From Peptoniphilus phoceensis (GTDB lineage: Bacteria; Bacillota; Clostridia; Tissierellales; Peptoniphilaceae), in assembly GCF_001517665.2 (NCBI RefSeq), contig NZ_LN999809.1, positions 422,501 through 486,500 on the forward strand: a stretch of DNA of 64,000 nucleotides. The letters run 5' to 3'. Position numbers and translations under genes: made by a program. Numbering within the stretch: the stretch's first letter is position 1; every line of letters begins with the position of its first letter. The notes under the pieces are model-generated. The model did not search any database, had not been told where the DNA came from, and was given only the letters and a program-made list of their open reading frames with translations. This document shows positions 46,290 through 55,570 of the stretch, one piece after another.

Positions 46290-47072
46290 TTGACTGATTT
46301 ACAAAAAAGAGTTTCTACAGGTGTTGTTGGAATAGCACTAATTATTTTAATTTTTTATCTAGGTTTAAATGCTATAAAAACTGCTATATTTATTTTGACC
46401 TTAGAGGGAATTAGAGAACTTTATAATGCATTAGTAAAAAAAGGAATTAAATTATATTTATCAACCTTGCTTTTTGGAGCTCTAGTGACTTTTTTATGTT
46501 CATTTTTCCATTTGAATTTAATATTTGGACTTGTAGTTTATTTTATTTTAAATTCATCTATCTATGTAATATCTGAAGATTACTCTATTAGCAATTATTC
46601 TTTTACAAATATGTCTTATTTATATGTTGTTTTCTTCCTAAATTTATTGGGAAGTCTTGATGATATATATTTGATAATATCTGCATTTGTAATTGCTTTT
46701 ACAACAGATACTTTTGCTTATTTTGTTGGGTCTACCTTTGGAAAACACAAGCTTATAGAAAAGGTTAGTCCTAACAAATCTATAGAGGGTGCAATTGGTG
46801 GCACAGTTTTTGCTTTAATTCTAACAACAGTATATTTTGTAATGTTAAATAAATATAATGCAATTTATAATATTAATTTTATTGTTATTCTTATAGTTTT
46901 ACTAGCATCAATAGCAGGTCAATTTGGAGATTTATTTGCTTCAAAGATTAAAAGATTCACAGGAATTAAAGATTATGCTCAAATTTTACCAGGTCACGGT
47001 GGAATTTTAGATAGATTTGATAGTTTAATTTTTATAAGCCCTTTTATATTTATTTTATATAATTTTATTTAA
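46290..47072 (+). CDS. cdsA: phosphatidate cytidylyltransferase
   Basis: 260 residues with seven or eight membrane helices; TTG start with TATGGAGG upstream. It makes CDP-diacylglycerol for phospholipids. The signature SKIKRFTGIKDYAQILPGHGGILDRFDS is near 215-242, with the metal-binding D/E residues. In most clostridia dxr follows cdsA; here rseP follows directly. Confidence 0.95.
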   Translation: MTDLQKRVSTGVVGIALIILIFYLGLNAIKTAIFILTLEGIRELYNALVKKGIKLYLSTLLFGALVTFLCSFFHLNLIFGLVVYFILNSSIYVISEDYSISNYSFTNMSYLYVVFFLNLLGSLDDIYLIISAFVIAFTTDTFAYFVGSTFGKHKLIEKVSPNKSIEGAIGGTVFALILTTVYFVMLNKYNAIYNINFIVILIVLLASIAGQFGDLFASKIKRFTGIKDYAQILPGHGGILDRFDSLIFISPFIFILYNFI

Positions 47073-47081
47073 GGAGATAAA

Positions 47082-48092
47082 ATGATTACTATAATAAGTT
47101 CGTTACTTGTTTTTTTATTAGTTGTTATGCTTCATGAATTTGGTCACTTTACAGTTGCTAAATTATCTGGTGTAAAAGTTAATGAATTTTCCGTTGGTAT
47201 GGGTCCAAAGATATTTCAAAAGAAAAAAGGTGAAACTTTTTATAGTTTGAGAGCCTTACCAGTTGGAGGGTATGTAGCAATGGAAGGTGAAGAAGAAAAT
47301 TCCCATGATCCAAGAGCATTTAATAATGTTCATATTATTAAAAGAATGGCAGTTGTTTTAGCTGGTGCCTTTATGAATTTTGTACTTGCTTTTATTGCTT
47401 TTTCTATAATATTTTCTATTATTGGTTATGGTTCTAACAAAATAGACAAAATTGTTCAAAATTCTCCAGCTCAAATAGTTGGATTAAAAAATGGTGATGA
47501 AATTATAAGCATAAATGGTAAGAAAACAAAAGATATATACGATATCAATTCTATAATTTCGGAAAACAAAAATAAAGAGATGGATTTCACAATTAGGAGA
47601 ATGGGTGAGACAAAAGATTATAAGATTACTCCTGAATTTTCTTCTGAAAACAATATGTATTTAATTGGAATTACAGCTAAATTAGATCACTCAATTATTA
47701 AATCAATAAGTCTTGCTTTTGATAGGACATTAGAGATTTTAAAAATGATCCTACAAAGTATTAAAATGATGTTCTCAGGATCTTTTAAGTTAGAATATTT
47801 ATCAGGTCCAGTTGGAGTTGTCCAAGTTATTGGTTCTGAATCGTCAAAGGGATTTTTAAATTTTCTACAGATTTTAGGATTAATTTCAGTAAATCTTGGT
47901 GTTTTTAATTTATTGCCTATTCCTGCTTTAGATGGGGGAAAGTTCTTATTTTTGCTAATTGAAGCACTAAGAGGAAAACCTATAGATGAAAAAATTGAAC
48001 AAGGACTTTCATTAATAGGTATAAGTCTTTTATTTTCACTTATGATTTATGTAACTATTTTTAATGATATTGGAAGGTTGTTTAATAAATGA
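47082..48092 (+). CDS. rseP: RIP metalloprotease RseP (site-2 protease)
   Basis: 336 residues. The zinc motif HEFGH is H18-E19-H22 in the first membrane helix; one PDZ domain (about 115-185) and the second active-site motif LLPIPALDGGKFLF (near 280-293) follow. It cuts within the membrane, for example anti-sigma factors or signal-peptide remnants. No anti-sigma factor gene is nearby. AAGGAG precedes the ATG. Confidence 0.96.
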   Translation: MITIISSLLVFLLVVMLHEFGHFTVAKLSGVKVNEFSVGMGPKIFQKKKGETFYSLRALPVGGYVAMEGEEENSHDPRAFNNVHIIKRMAVVLAGAFMNFVLAFIAFSIIFSIIGYGSNKIDKIVQNSPAQIVGLKNGDEIISINGKKTKDIYDINSIISENKNKEMDFTIRRMGETKDYKITPEFSSENNMYLIGITAKLDHSIIKSISLAFDRTLEILKMILQSIKMMFSGSFKLEYLSGPVGVVQVIGSESSKGFLNFLQILGLISVNLGVFNLLPIPALDGGKFLFLLIEALRGKPIDEKIEQGLSLIGISLLFSLMIYVTIFNDIGRLFNK

Positions 48093-49144
48093 TAGACAGA
48101 AAAAAAACAAAAAAAATTTACGTTGGAAATGTAGCAATTGGTGGAGATTCTTCAATATCAATTCAATCAATGACAAATACTAATACAAAAAATATTACTG
48201 ACACTGTTTCTCAAATAAAAAAATTAGAAGAAGCTGGTTGTGACATTATAAGAATGGCTGTAAATGACTTAGAAGATGCAGCTGCACTTAGAGAAATAAA
48301 AAAACAAATTAATATTCCTATTATTTCAGACATACAATTCGACTATAAGCTTGCTCTTGCAGCGGCAAAAAATGAAAGTGATGCAATTAGATTAAATCCA
48401 GGTAATATTGGTGAATCATGGAAAATAAAAGAAGTTATTGAAGCTTGTAAGTTTTATGATATTCCAATAAGAGTTGGAGTTAACTCTGGATCTGTAAAAC
48501 AAGAGTTTTTAGATAAATTTAAGGGTGTTAATGCATCTTCTATATGTTATAGTGCAATGGAAGAAGTTGAATTGTTAGAAAAAAATAATTTTTCAAATAT
48601 CGCAGTATCTTTGAAGGCCTCAGATGTAAATCTTACTATAGAAAGTTATAGAAAGTTTTCAGAAATGTCCAACTATCCACTTCATTTAGGAGTAACTGAA
48701 GCAGGTAGTCCAAAAAAAGGAATAGTAAAATCAGCAATTGGTATTGGAACTTTATTAGCTGAAGGCATCGGTGATACAATTAGAGTTTCATTGACATCTG
48801 ATCCTGTTGATGAAGTTATTGCAGGGAAGGATATTTTAAAAGCATTAGACCTTAGAAGAGAAGGAATCGATTTAATTTCCTGTCCAACTTGTGCAAGAAC
48901 TAAGGTTAATTTAATTGAAATAGTTAATAAGGCTGAAGATAGACTTTATGAGTTAGATAAAAATCTGAAAGTCGCAATTATGGGATGTGCCGTTAATGGT
49001 CCTGGAGAAGCGAGAGAAGCAGATATAGGAATAGCTTGTGGGGATGGAGAAGGTCTTATATTTAGTAAAGGTCAAATTATAAAAAAAGTTCCAGAAGATA
49101 AGTTATTAAGTGAATTATTAAAAGAAATTGAAAATATTGGGTGA
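48089..49144 (+). CDS. ispG: 4-hydroxy-3-methylbut-2-enyl diphosphate synthase
   Basis: 351 residues, overlapping rseP by 4 bases. It performs the sixth MEP step. The TIM-barrel start SIQSMTNTNTKN (about 24-35) and the 4Fe-4S ligands SCPTCARTK (near 270) and IMGCAVNGPGEA (near 301-312) are intact. It overlaps or abuts polC. Confidence 0.96.
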   Translation: MIDRKKTKKIYVGNVAIGGDSSISIQSMTNTNTKNITDTVSQIKKLEEAGCDIIRMAVNDLEDAAALREIKKQINIPIISDIQFDYKLALAAAKNESDAIRLNPGNIGESWKIKEVIEACKFYDIPIRVGVNSGSVKQEFLDKFKGVNASSICYSAMEEVELLEKNNFSNIAVSLKASDVNLTIESYRKFSEMSNYPLHLGVTEAGSPKKGIVKSAIGIGTLLAEGIGDTIRVSLTSDPVDEVIAGKDILKALDLRREGIDLISCPTCARTKVNLIEIVNKAEDRLYELDKNLKVAIMGCAVNGPGEAREADIGIACGDGEGLIFSKGQIIKKVPEDKLLSELLKEIENIG

Positions 49145-49148
49145 TAGT

Positions 49149-52100
49149 TTGATATTATTAAGAGATATTTTACAAAAACTAGATTCTCCTCATGAAAATA
49201 TATCCGAGGAAATTGTAATTGAATCTATAAAAAGAAATAAGCTTTCTGGAGAGGTATTCTTTGTTATAAGTTCAAAAAAAGAACTTGAATTAAATTTTAA
49301 AGATGAAATTAAAAATATTTTTTCAAGTAATTTAAATAATTATAAAATTCATATTGATTATAAATCATCTTCTCTTTATACAAGTGAAGATGATTTAATT
49401 TGTGCCGAAATTTTAAAATACAATCCATCTTCAAAAATTTGGATAAAAGATATAATAATAAATAAAAATGAAAAAATTAATAATATAGAAATTATTTTAC
49501 CTAGCGAAGAAGCTTATTATAGTTTAAGTCAAAATGGATTTGCATCTTATCTCGAGAATGAACTAGAGGTTTTTTCATCTTATAAAGTTAAATTTTCATT
49601 TAGTGAAAATAAGCTAGAAGAAAATAATATTGAATCTTTTATTACAAAAATTGATCAAGCAGAAGAAGTTATTTCTACAAAACATGAAATTGAAGTTAAA
49701 AAGAAATCTGAAAATAAAGAAAAAGAAAAAAAAATAAAGAAATCAAACTCCTATGGAAAGAAAGATATTGATGAAATTGAAAGACTAATAGACGTAAATG
49801 TCAATTCTCAAAAAGTTACGGTAGAAGTTGATATATTTAATGTCGAAAGTCGTCAGTTAAAAAATGGAAACTTTTTAATTGCTCTTTCTATCACTGATTA
49901 CACATCTTCAACTTTAGCAAAAATATTTCTAAAACCAGAAAAAGCAGAAGAATTTTTGGAAAGTTTTAGAGAAGGTGATCACGTTTTAATAACAGGCAAT
50001 GTTTCCTATGATAACTTTTCAAGATGTGAAACAATTATGCTTAGGTATATTGAAAAAAAAGATAAGATTATAAGAATGGATTACAGTGATGAAAAGAGAA
50101 CTGAATTTAGAATTCATTCAAAAATGTCTCAAATGTCTGGTGTCACATCTTTTACTGATTTTGCAAAAAGAGCAAAAGTATGGGGACATGATGCAATAGC
50201 AATAGCAGATACTAATGATGTCCAAGGTTTTCCAGAAGCAATGGAAGCAGGAGATGAAACTGGTTTAAAAATAATTTATGGTACAGATATTAATTTTGTA
50301 GATGATTTTGAAAAAATAGTTACAAATTATGATAGAGATAAAAGATACAACACTTATGTTGTTTTTGATATTGAAACCACAGGACTTTCTTCGAGAAATG
50401 ATAAAATTACTGAAATTGGAGCTGTAAAAATTAAAGATGGAATTATCACAGATAGATTTTCACAGCTAATTAATCCTGAAAAAGAAATTCCTCAAGTTGT
50501 TGTTGAATTAACGGGAATCAGTAATTCACTTGTTGAAAATGAACCAACTATTGAAGAAGTTATTCCAAAATTTTATGAATTTGCAAAAGATTCAGTTCTT
50601 GTTGCTCATAATGCTAAATTTGATATTTCTTTTATTAGAAGAGAGTATAAAAAGAATAATTTAGAGTTTAAGCATCCAATACTTGACACTCTTGTATTGG
50701 CAAGAGCTACTATGACTCATATGAAAAGATTCAACTTAGGAACTTTATGTAAAAATCTTGGAGTTTCTCTAGTTGGAGCCCATAGAGCTGTAAATGATGC
50801 CGAAGCAACTGCTGAAGTTTTTATTAAATTAGTTGAAAAAATAAAAAGAGAAGAAGAATTCAATTTTGATAATCTAAATAAACATATTAAAAACATAGAT
50901 TCTAAACGACTGTTTGAGTCATCTTTGCTATTAATTGTTAAAGATGAAGTTGGTCTGAAAAATTTATATAAACTTATTTCTGAATCTCACATGGAATATT
51001 TTAATTTTTCAGCAAAAGTACCAAGAAGTCTTTTAAATAAGTATAGAGAAGGTATACTAGTTGGATCGGGTAACGCAAATTCTGAACTTTTTGACGCAAT
51101 TTATAGAATGAATCCTCATGAAGAATTATTAGAAATTGCTAAATACTACGATTTCTTAGAAATTCAACCAGCAAGTGATAATATAATGGCAATTGAAGAT
51201 GGTAAACTTACAATTGAAGATATAAAGATAATTAATAAAGAAATTTTTTCTATAGGAAAAGAACTTAATATACCTGTTATAGCAGATTCTGACACTTACT
51301 ATTTAGAAGAAGATGATGATGTTTTAAGGCGAATTGTTCTTAATGGTAAACCTGGAAGACCAGATCCTCAAGCAAGTAGAAATCAAAAATTTTATTTTAA
51401 AAGTACAGAAGAAATGCTAGATGAATTTTCTTATTTAGGAGAAGATGATTCCTATAAAGTTGTTGTTGAAAATACGAAATTTTTAAAGGATTCTATAAAA
51501 GATATTAAACCTATACCAGATGGTAAATATCCTCCAGTTATAGAAGGATCAGATCAATCTTTAAGAGAGATGACTTATAAAAAAGCTCATGAAATTTATG
51601 GAGAGGATCTTCCAAAAATAGTTGAGGATAGGTTAGAAAAGGAATTAAAATCCATAATATCTAATGGTTACTCTGTTCTATATATAATTGCACAAAAACT
51701 AGTAAAAAAATCTAATGACGATGGATTTTTAGTAGGATCAAGAGGATCTGTTGGTTCATCCTTTGTTGCAACTATGGCAGATATAACTGAAGTAAATCCT
51801 TTACCACCGCATTATATTTGTCCAAATTGTAAATATTCTGAGTTTACAAAGGATTTAACCTATGGAAGTGGAGTTGATATGCCAGATAAAACGTGTCCAA
51901 AATGTGGAAGTCCATTAAAAAAAGATGGTCATAACATTCCTTTTGAAGTGTTTTTGGGATTCTATGGTGACAAAGAACCAGATATAGATTTGAATTTTGC
52001 TGGAGAATATCAACCTAGGGCACATAAATATACAGAGGAATTGTTTGGAGAAGGCTATGTGTTTAGAGCAGGAACTATTGGAAAAATTGCAGAAAAAACT

Positions 52101-53396
52101 GCTTATGGTTATGTTAAAAAATATTTTGAAAATAAAAATATTTCTCTAATTGAAGTTGATAGATTATCCCGAGCAATAACAGATGGAAAAAGGACAAGTG
52201 GACAACACCCTGGTGGAGTTATGATTGTTCCTAAAACAAATTCTATTTTTGATTTTACACCAATACAATATCCAGCAGATGATCCAAGTTCTGGAGTAAT
52301 AACTACACATTTTGATTATAACTTTATTCATGGCAAAATATTAAAACTTGATATACTTGGACACGATGGTCCTACAATTATAAAAATGCTTGAGGATTTT
52401 ACTGGAATAGATTCAAATTCAATTAGATTTGACGATGAAAAAACTTTATCTATCTTTAATAGTGCAGAAATATTTAATATGGATGAAGATATTTTTTCTT
52501 GCAAAACCGGAACTCTTGGAATTCCAGAATTTGGAACATCTTTTGTAATCTCTATGCTTCTTGAAACAAAACCAAAGAATTTTGCGGATCTTGTTAGAAT
52601 TTCTGGTCTATCACACGGTACAGATGTTTGGATATCAAATGCACAAGAATTAGTTGATTCAGGAAGAGCTGAACTAAAAGATGTTATTGCTACTAGAGAA
52701 GATATAATGGTTTATCTTATAAATGCTGGTGCAGAAAATAAAATGGCATTTGATACAATGGAAAAAGTAAGAAAAGGAAAGGGACTTACAGAAGAACAGG
52801 AAAATATAATGAAAAATTTAGACTTGCCTGAATGGTATATTGATTCCTGTAAAAAAATTAAGTATATGTTTCCAAAAGCACATGCTGTTGCTTATGTTAT
52901 GTTATCTTTCAGAATTGCATACTATAAGTTAAATTATCCTTTGGCTTTTTATGCCACATTTTTCACTATTAAATTAAATGATTTTAATGGAGAAAGTATA
53001 ATTGAAGGTCCTAATTTCTTAAAAAATAGAATTAAAATTTTAAAAGAAATAGAAAAACCTACTGCCAAAGATAAGGGAGAAATAAGAGTTTCTGAAGTTG
53101 CTCTTGAAATGTATGCTAGAGGATTTGAATTTTTACAAGCAGATATTTATAAGTCTAAAGCATCTGAATTTACAATAGAAGACGGAAAAATTAGAATGCC
53201 TCTTAGAGCAATCCCAGGTATTGGAGAAAATTGCGCTAAAAATATTGAAGAAGAATCGAAAAAATCAAAGTATTTATCCGTTGAAGATTTTTCAAAAAGA
53301 ACTAAAGCAGGTAATTCTGTAATATCAATTTTACAAAAAAATTCTATGCTTGAAAATCTTGATGAAACTAATCAAATTTCATTATTTAATTTTTGA
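49149..53396 (+). CDS. polC: DNA polymerase III PolC-type (Gram-positive replicative polymerase)
   Basis: 1415 residues from a TTG with GGGTGA 4 bases upstream; a TTG 21 bases earlier inside ispG is the alternative. Domains in order: N-terminal domain, OB fold (about 215-310), PHP split by the proofreading exonuclease (DIETTG, D407 and E409), zinc motif CPNCKY...CPKCG (about 888-921), palm with PDIDLNF (D945, D947), tandem helix-hairpin-helix, and a clamp-binding NQISLF at the C-terminus. The polymerase and exonuclease residues are complete. The PHP domain is degenerate: ELHxHT is replaced by FRIHSK (R321), TDH by ADT (T355) and the late VHYL by TYYL (Y717). Confidence 0.97.
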   Translation: MILLRDILQKLDSPHENISEEIVIESIKRNKLSGEVFFVISSKKELELNFKDEIKNIFSSNLNNYKIHIDYKSSSLYTSEDDLICAEILKYNPSSKIWIKDIIINKNEKINNIEIILPSEEAYYSLSQNGFASYLENELEVFSSYKVKFSFSENKLEENNIESFITKIDQAEEVISTKHEIEVKKKSENKEKEKKIKKSNSYGKKDIDEIERLIDVNVNSQKVTVEVDIFNVESRQLKNGNFLIALSITDYTSSTLAKIFLKPEKAEEFLESFREGDHVLITGNVSYDNFSRCETIMLRYIEKKDKIIRMDYSDEKRTEFRIHSKMSQMSGVTSFTDFAKRAKVWGHDAIAIADTNDVQGFPEAMEAGDETGLKIIYGTDINFVDDFEKIVTNYDRDKRYNTYVVFDIETTGLSSRNDKITEIGAVKIKDGIITDRFSQLINPEKEIPQVVVELTGISNSLVENEPTIEEVIPKFYEFAKDSVLVAHNAKFDISFIRREYKKNNLEFKHPILDTLVLARATMTHMKRFNLGTLCKNLGVSLVGAHRAVNDAEATAEVFIKLVEKIKREEEFNFDNLNKHIKNIDSKRLFESSLLLIVKDEVGLKNLYKLISESHMEYFNFSAKVPRSLLNKYREGILVGSGNANSELFDAIYRMNPHEELLEIAKYYDFLEIQPASDNIMAIEDGKLTIEDIKIINKEIFSIGKELNIPVIADSDTYYLEEDDDVLRRIVLNGKPGRPDPQASRNQKFYFKSTEEMLDEFSYLGEDDSYKVVVENTKFLKDSIKDIKPIPDGKYPPVIEGSDQSLREMTYKKAHEIYGEDLPKIVEDRLEKELKSIISNGYSVLYIIAQKLVKKSNDDGFLVGSRGSVGSSFVATMADITEVNPLPPHYICPNCKYSEFTKDLTYGSGVDMPDKTCPKCGSPLKKDGHNIPFEVFLGFYGDKEPDIDLNFAGEYQPRAHKYTEELFGEGYVFRAGTIGKIAEKTAYGYVKKYFENKNISLIEVDRLSRAITDGKRTSGQHPGGVMIVPKTNSIFDFTPIQYPADDPSSGVITTHFDYNFIHGKILKLDILGHDGPTIIKMLEDFTGIDSNSIRFDDEKTLSIFNSAEIFNMDEDIFSCKTGTLGIPEFGTSFVISMLLETKPKNFADLVRISGLSHGTDVWISNAQELVDSGRAELKDVIATREDIMVYLINAGAENKMAFDTMEKVRKGKGLTEEQENIMKNLDLPEWYIDSCKKIKYMFPKAHAVAYVMLSFRIAYYKLNYPLAFYATFFTIKLNDFNGESIIEGPNFLKNRIKILKEIEKPTAKDKGEIRVSEVALEMYARGFEFLQADIYKSKASEFTIEDGKIRMPLRAIPGIGENCAKNIEEESKKSKYLSVEDFSKRTKAGNSVISILQKNSMLENLDETNQISLFNF

Positions 53397-53400
53397 AAAC

Positions 53401-53428
53401 TTGTATTTGTCGCAATTTGTGTTATAAT
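53401..53428 (+). promoter_or_regulatory. promoter of the rimP-nusA-infB operon
   Basis: TTGTAT (53401-53406), 16 bases, then an extended -10 TGTTATAAT ending at 53428. It sits upstream of a strong hairpin, so the operon has a leader. Confidence 0.6.
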
Positions 53429-53453
53429 TTAATAAAGAAAGATATTTTAGAGT

Positions 53454-53484
53454 AAAGAGTGGGACGACCCACTCTTTGTTTTTT
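53454..53484 (+). terminator. leader terminator (attenuator) before rimP
   Basis: A perfect 10-base stem AAAGAGTGGG (53454-53463) and CCCACTCTTT (53468-53477), 4-base loop, then GTTTTTT. It lies between the promoter at 53401-53428 and rimP, so it could also end polC transcripts. As nusA is downstream, control of read-through by NusA is plausible. Confidence 0.8.
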
Positions 53485-53500
53485 AGTAGTGAGGTGTTAA

Positions 53501-53962
53501 GTGAATAAAAAAGAATTAAAAAAAGAAATTTACCCACTAGCTGAAGAGGTAGCAGAGGAACTTGGCTACGAAATTGTAGACATAGAATTTCAAAATGGAT
53601 CAAAGCATGATCTTTTATCAATTTTTATTTATAAAAAAGATGGCATTGATCTAGATGACTGTACAGATATGAGTAGGAATTTAGAAAAAAAATTAGACGA
53701 TTTAGAAATATTAGAAAATCCTTATTATCTTGAGATTTCTTCGCCGGGACTTGATAGACCTTTAAAAACAAAAGATGACTATAGAAGAAATATTGGAAGT
53801 GAAGTAGATGTAAAACTTTATGCCCCAATAGACGGAAAAAAGGAATTTAGTTTTGTTTTAGAAAAATATGATGATGAATATGTTTATTGTAAAATTGATG
53901 ATAAAGAACTTTCAATTCCAATAAAATCTATTTCATCAATGAAACAAACTATTAAATTTTAA
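53501..53962 (+). CDS. rimP: ribosome maturation factor RimP
   Basis: 153 residues, GTG start with GAGGTG upstream. RimP aids 30S assembly. Conserved LGYEIVDIEFQ (about 22-32), LSIFIYKKDGIDLDDCTDMSRNLEKKLD and EISSPGLDRPLKTKDDYRRNIG (near 83-104) are present. First gene of the classic rimP-nusA-ylxR-infB operon. Confidence 0.95.
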   Translation: MNKKELKKEIYPLAEEVAEELGYEIVDIEFQNGSKHDLLSIFIYKKDGIDLDDCTDMSRNLEKKLDDLEILENPYYLEISSPGLDRPLKTKDDYRRNIGSEVDVKLYAPIDGKKEFSFVLEKYDDEYVYCKIDDKELSIPIKSISSMKQTIKF

Positions 53963-53973
53963 TGGAGGAATAT

Positions 53974-55257
53974 ATGAACCAAGAGTTTATAGATGCTTTG
54001 AATGAAATAGAAAAAGAAAAAGGAATTTCTAAAGAAATAATTTTTGAAGCTTTGGAGTCAGCTTTAGTTTCAAGCTATAGAAAAAACTATGGAACATCTG
54101 AAAATGTTATTGTAAATATGGATAGAGAAACTGGTGAAATTAAACTATTCGCATCTAAAAATGTTGTTGAAGAAGTTGAAGATCCTCAACTTGAAATATC
54201 ACTTGATGAAGCTAAAAAAATTGATCCAGACTATTCAATAGGGGATGTTTACAACTTAGAAATTCATCCAAAGAATTTTGGTAGAATTGCAGCACAAACT
54301 GCTAAACAAGTTGTCATCCAAAGAATTAAAGATGCAGAAAGAGATATAGTTTTTGATGAGTATGTTGAAAGAGAAAAAGAAATCATTACAGGAGTAGTAC
54401 AAAGAAAGTCCTATAACAATGTTTATATTAATTTAGGAACAACTGAAGCAATTCTACCTTATGGGGAACAAATAAGTGGAGAATCTTACAATCACGGTGA
54501 TAGATATAAAATGCTAATTCTTTCTGTAGAAAAATCTACAAAAGGTCCACAAATTGTTCTTTCAAGATCTCACCCAGATCTAATTAAAAGACTTTTTGAA
54601 TTGGAAATTCCTGAAGTCAGCGAAGGGATTGTAGAAATTTATTCTATCTCTAGAGAAGCTGGATCAAGAACAAAAATTGCAGTATTTTCAAGAGATCCAG
54701 AAGTTGATCCTTTAGGTGCATGTGTAGGATACAAGGGACAAAGAGTTAATGCAATTGTTGATGAAATCGACAACGAAAAAATAGATATAGTTATATTTGA
54801 AAAAGAAGTAGATAAATTTATTGCAAATTCACTTAGTCCTTCTAAAGTTGAAAAAGTGTTTATTAATGAAGCTGAAAAATCTGCACTTGCGATTGTTCCT
54901 GATTATCAACTTTCTCTTGCTATTGGTAAAGAAGGTCAAAATGTAAGACTTGCTGCTAAACTAACAGGTTGGAAAATTGATATAAAATCTAATCTTCAAT
55001 TTGAAGAATATCTTGAAGAAAAAGATATAACTGAAGAAGAATTGAGAGAAGAATTTGAAAATTCTAAAAAAGATAGTTCAGAAGAATTTGAAGAAAATTG
55101 TGAAGAAACTTTAGATAATCTAGATAATTTAGATTCTAAAATAGATGGCAAAGAAGATTTAGATTTAGATTTAGAAAATTCTTACGATGAAAATGAAAAT
55201 TTGTTAGAAGTTGAAGAAGAAACAGAAACTTCTAATACTGATGAAGAGGAAATTTAA
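53974..55257 (+). CDS. nusA: transcription termination/antitermination protein NusA
   Basis: 427 residues. Start at 53974 is preferred because GGAGGA lies before it; the ATG at 53962 overlaps the rimP stop. NusA N-terminal domain (1-125), S1 (about 130-200; GVVQRKSYNNVYINLG), then two KH domains (about 200-345; DPLGACVGYKGQRVNAI and LSLAIGKEGQNVRLAAKLTGWKID). The tail of ~75 residues is strongly acidic, with DLDLDLEN-type repeats. Confidence 0.97.
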   Translation: MNQEFIDALNEIEKEKGISKEIIFEALESALVSSYRKNYGTSENVIVNMDRETGEIKLFASKNVVEEVEDPQLEISLDEAKKIDPDYSIGDVYNLEIHPKNFGRIAAQTAKQVVIQRIKDAERDIVFDEYVEREKEIITGVVQRKSYNNVYINLGTTEAILPYGEQISGESYNHGDRYKMLILSVEKSTKGPQIVLSRSHPDLIKRLFELEIPEVSEGIVEIYSISREAGSRTKIAVFSRDPEVDPLGACVGYKGQRVNAIVDEIDNEKIDIVIFEKEVDKFIANSLSPSKVEKVFINEAEKSALAIVPDYQLSLAIGKEGQNVRLAAKLTGWKIDIKSNLQFEEYLEEKDITEEELREEFENSKKDSSEEFEENCEETLDNLDNLDSKIDGKEDLDLDLENSYDENENLLEVEEETETSNTDEEEI

Positions 55258-55282
55258 AATTCTTAATTTAATGGAGTAAATA

Positions 55283-55546
55283 ATGACTAAAATTAGGAAG
55301 ATTCCTATGCGAACTTGTATAGGATGTAGAGAACAAAAGGCAAAAAAAGATTTAATCAGAGTTGTAAAAAACAAGGAAGATGAAATCTTTATAGATAAAA
55401 CTGGAAAGGCAAATGGAAGAGGAGCTTATTTATGTAATGACAAAAGTTGTTTAGAGAAAGCGATAAAGTCAAAAGCTTTAAATAGGGCGTTTACAACAGA
55501 AATTAGTGAGGAAGTCTATGAAAAACTAATTGAGTCTGTAGATTAA
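55283..55546 (+). CDS. ylxR: YlxR-family protein (DUF448; RNA-binding)
   Basis: 87 residues. The family motif RTCIGCREQKAKKDLIRVV (about 9-27) and GRGAYLCNDKSCLEKA (near 45-60) are present. Recent work names YlxR RnpM, a modulator of RNase P in Bacillus. The next gene is infB; the ylxQ (L7Ae-like) gene that normally separates them is missing. Confidence 0.93.
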   Translation: MTKIRKIPMRTCIGCREQKAKKDLIRVVKNKEDEIFIDKTGKANGRGAYLCNDKSCLEKAIKSKALNRAFTTEISEEVYEKLIESVD

Positions 55547-55570
55547 GCTTCTTTCTAGGAGGTGTTCAAT

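Noticed and set aside
55562-55570. GTG start for IF-2
   Set aside because: The GTG is part of the AGGAGGTG ribosome binding site that serves the TTG at 55571.
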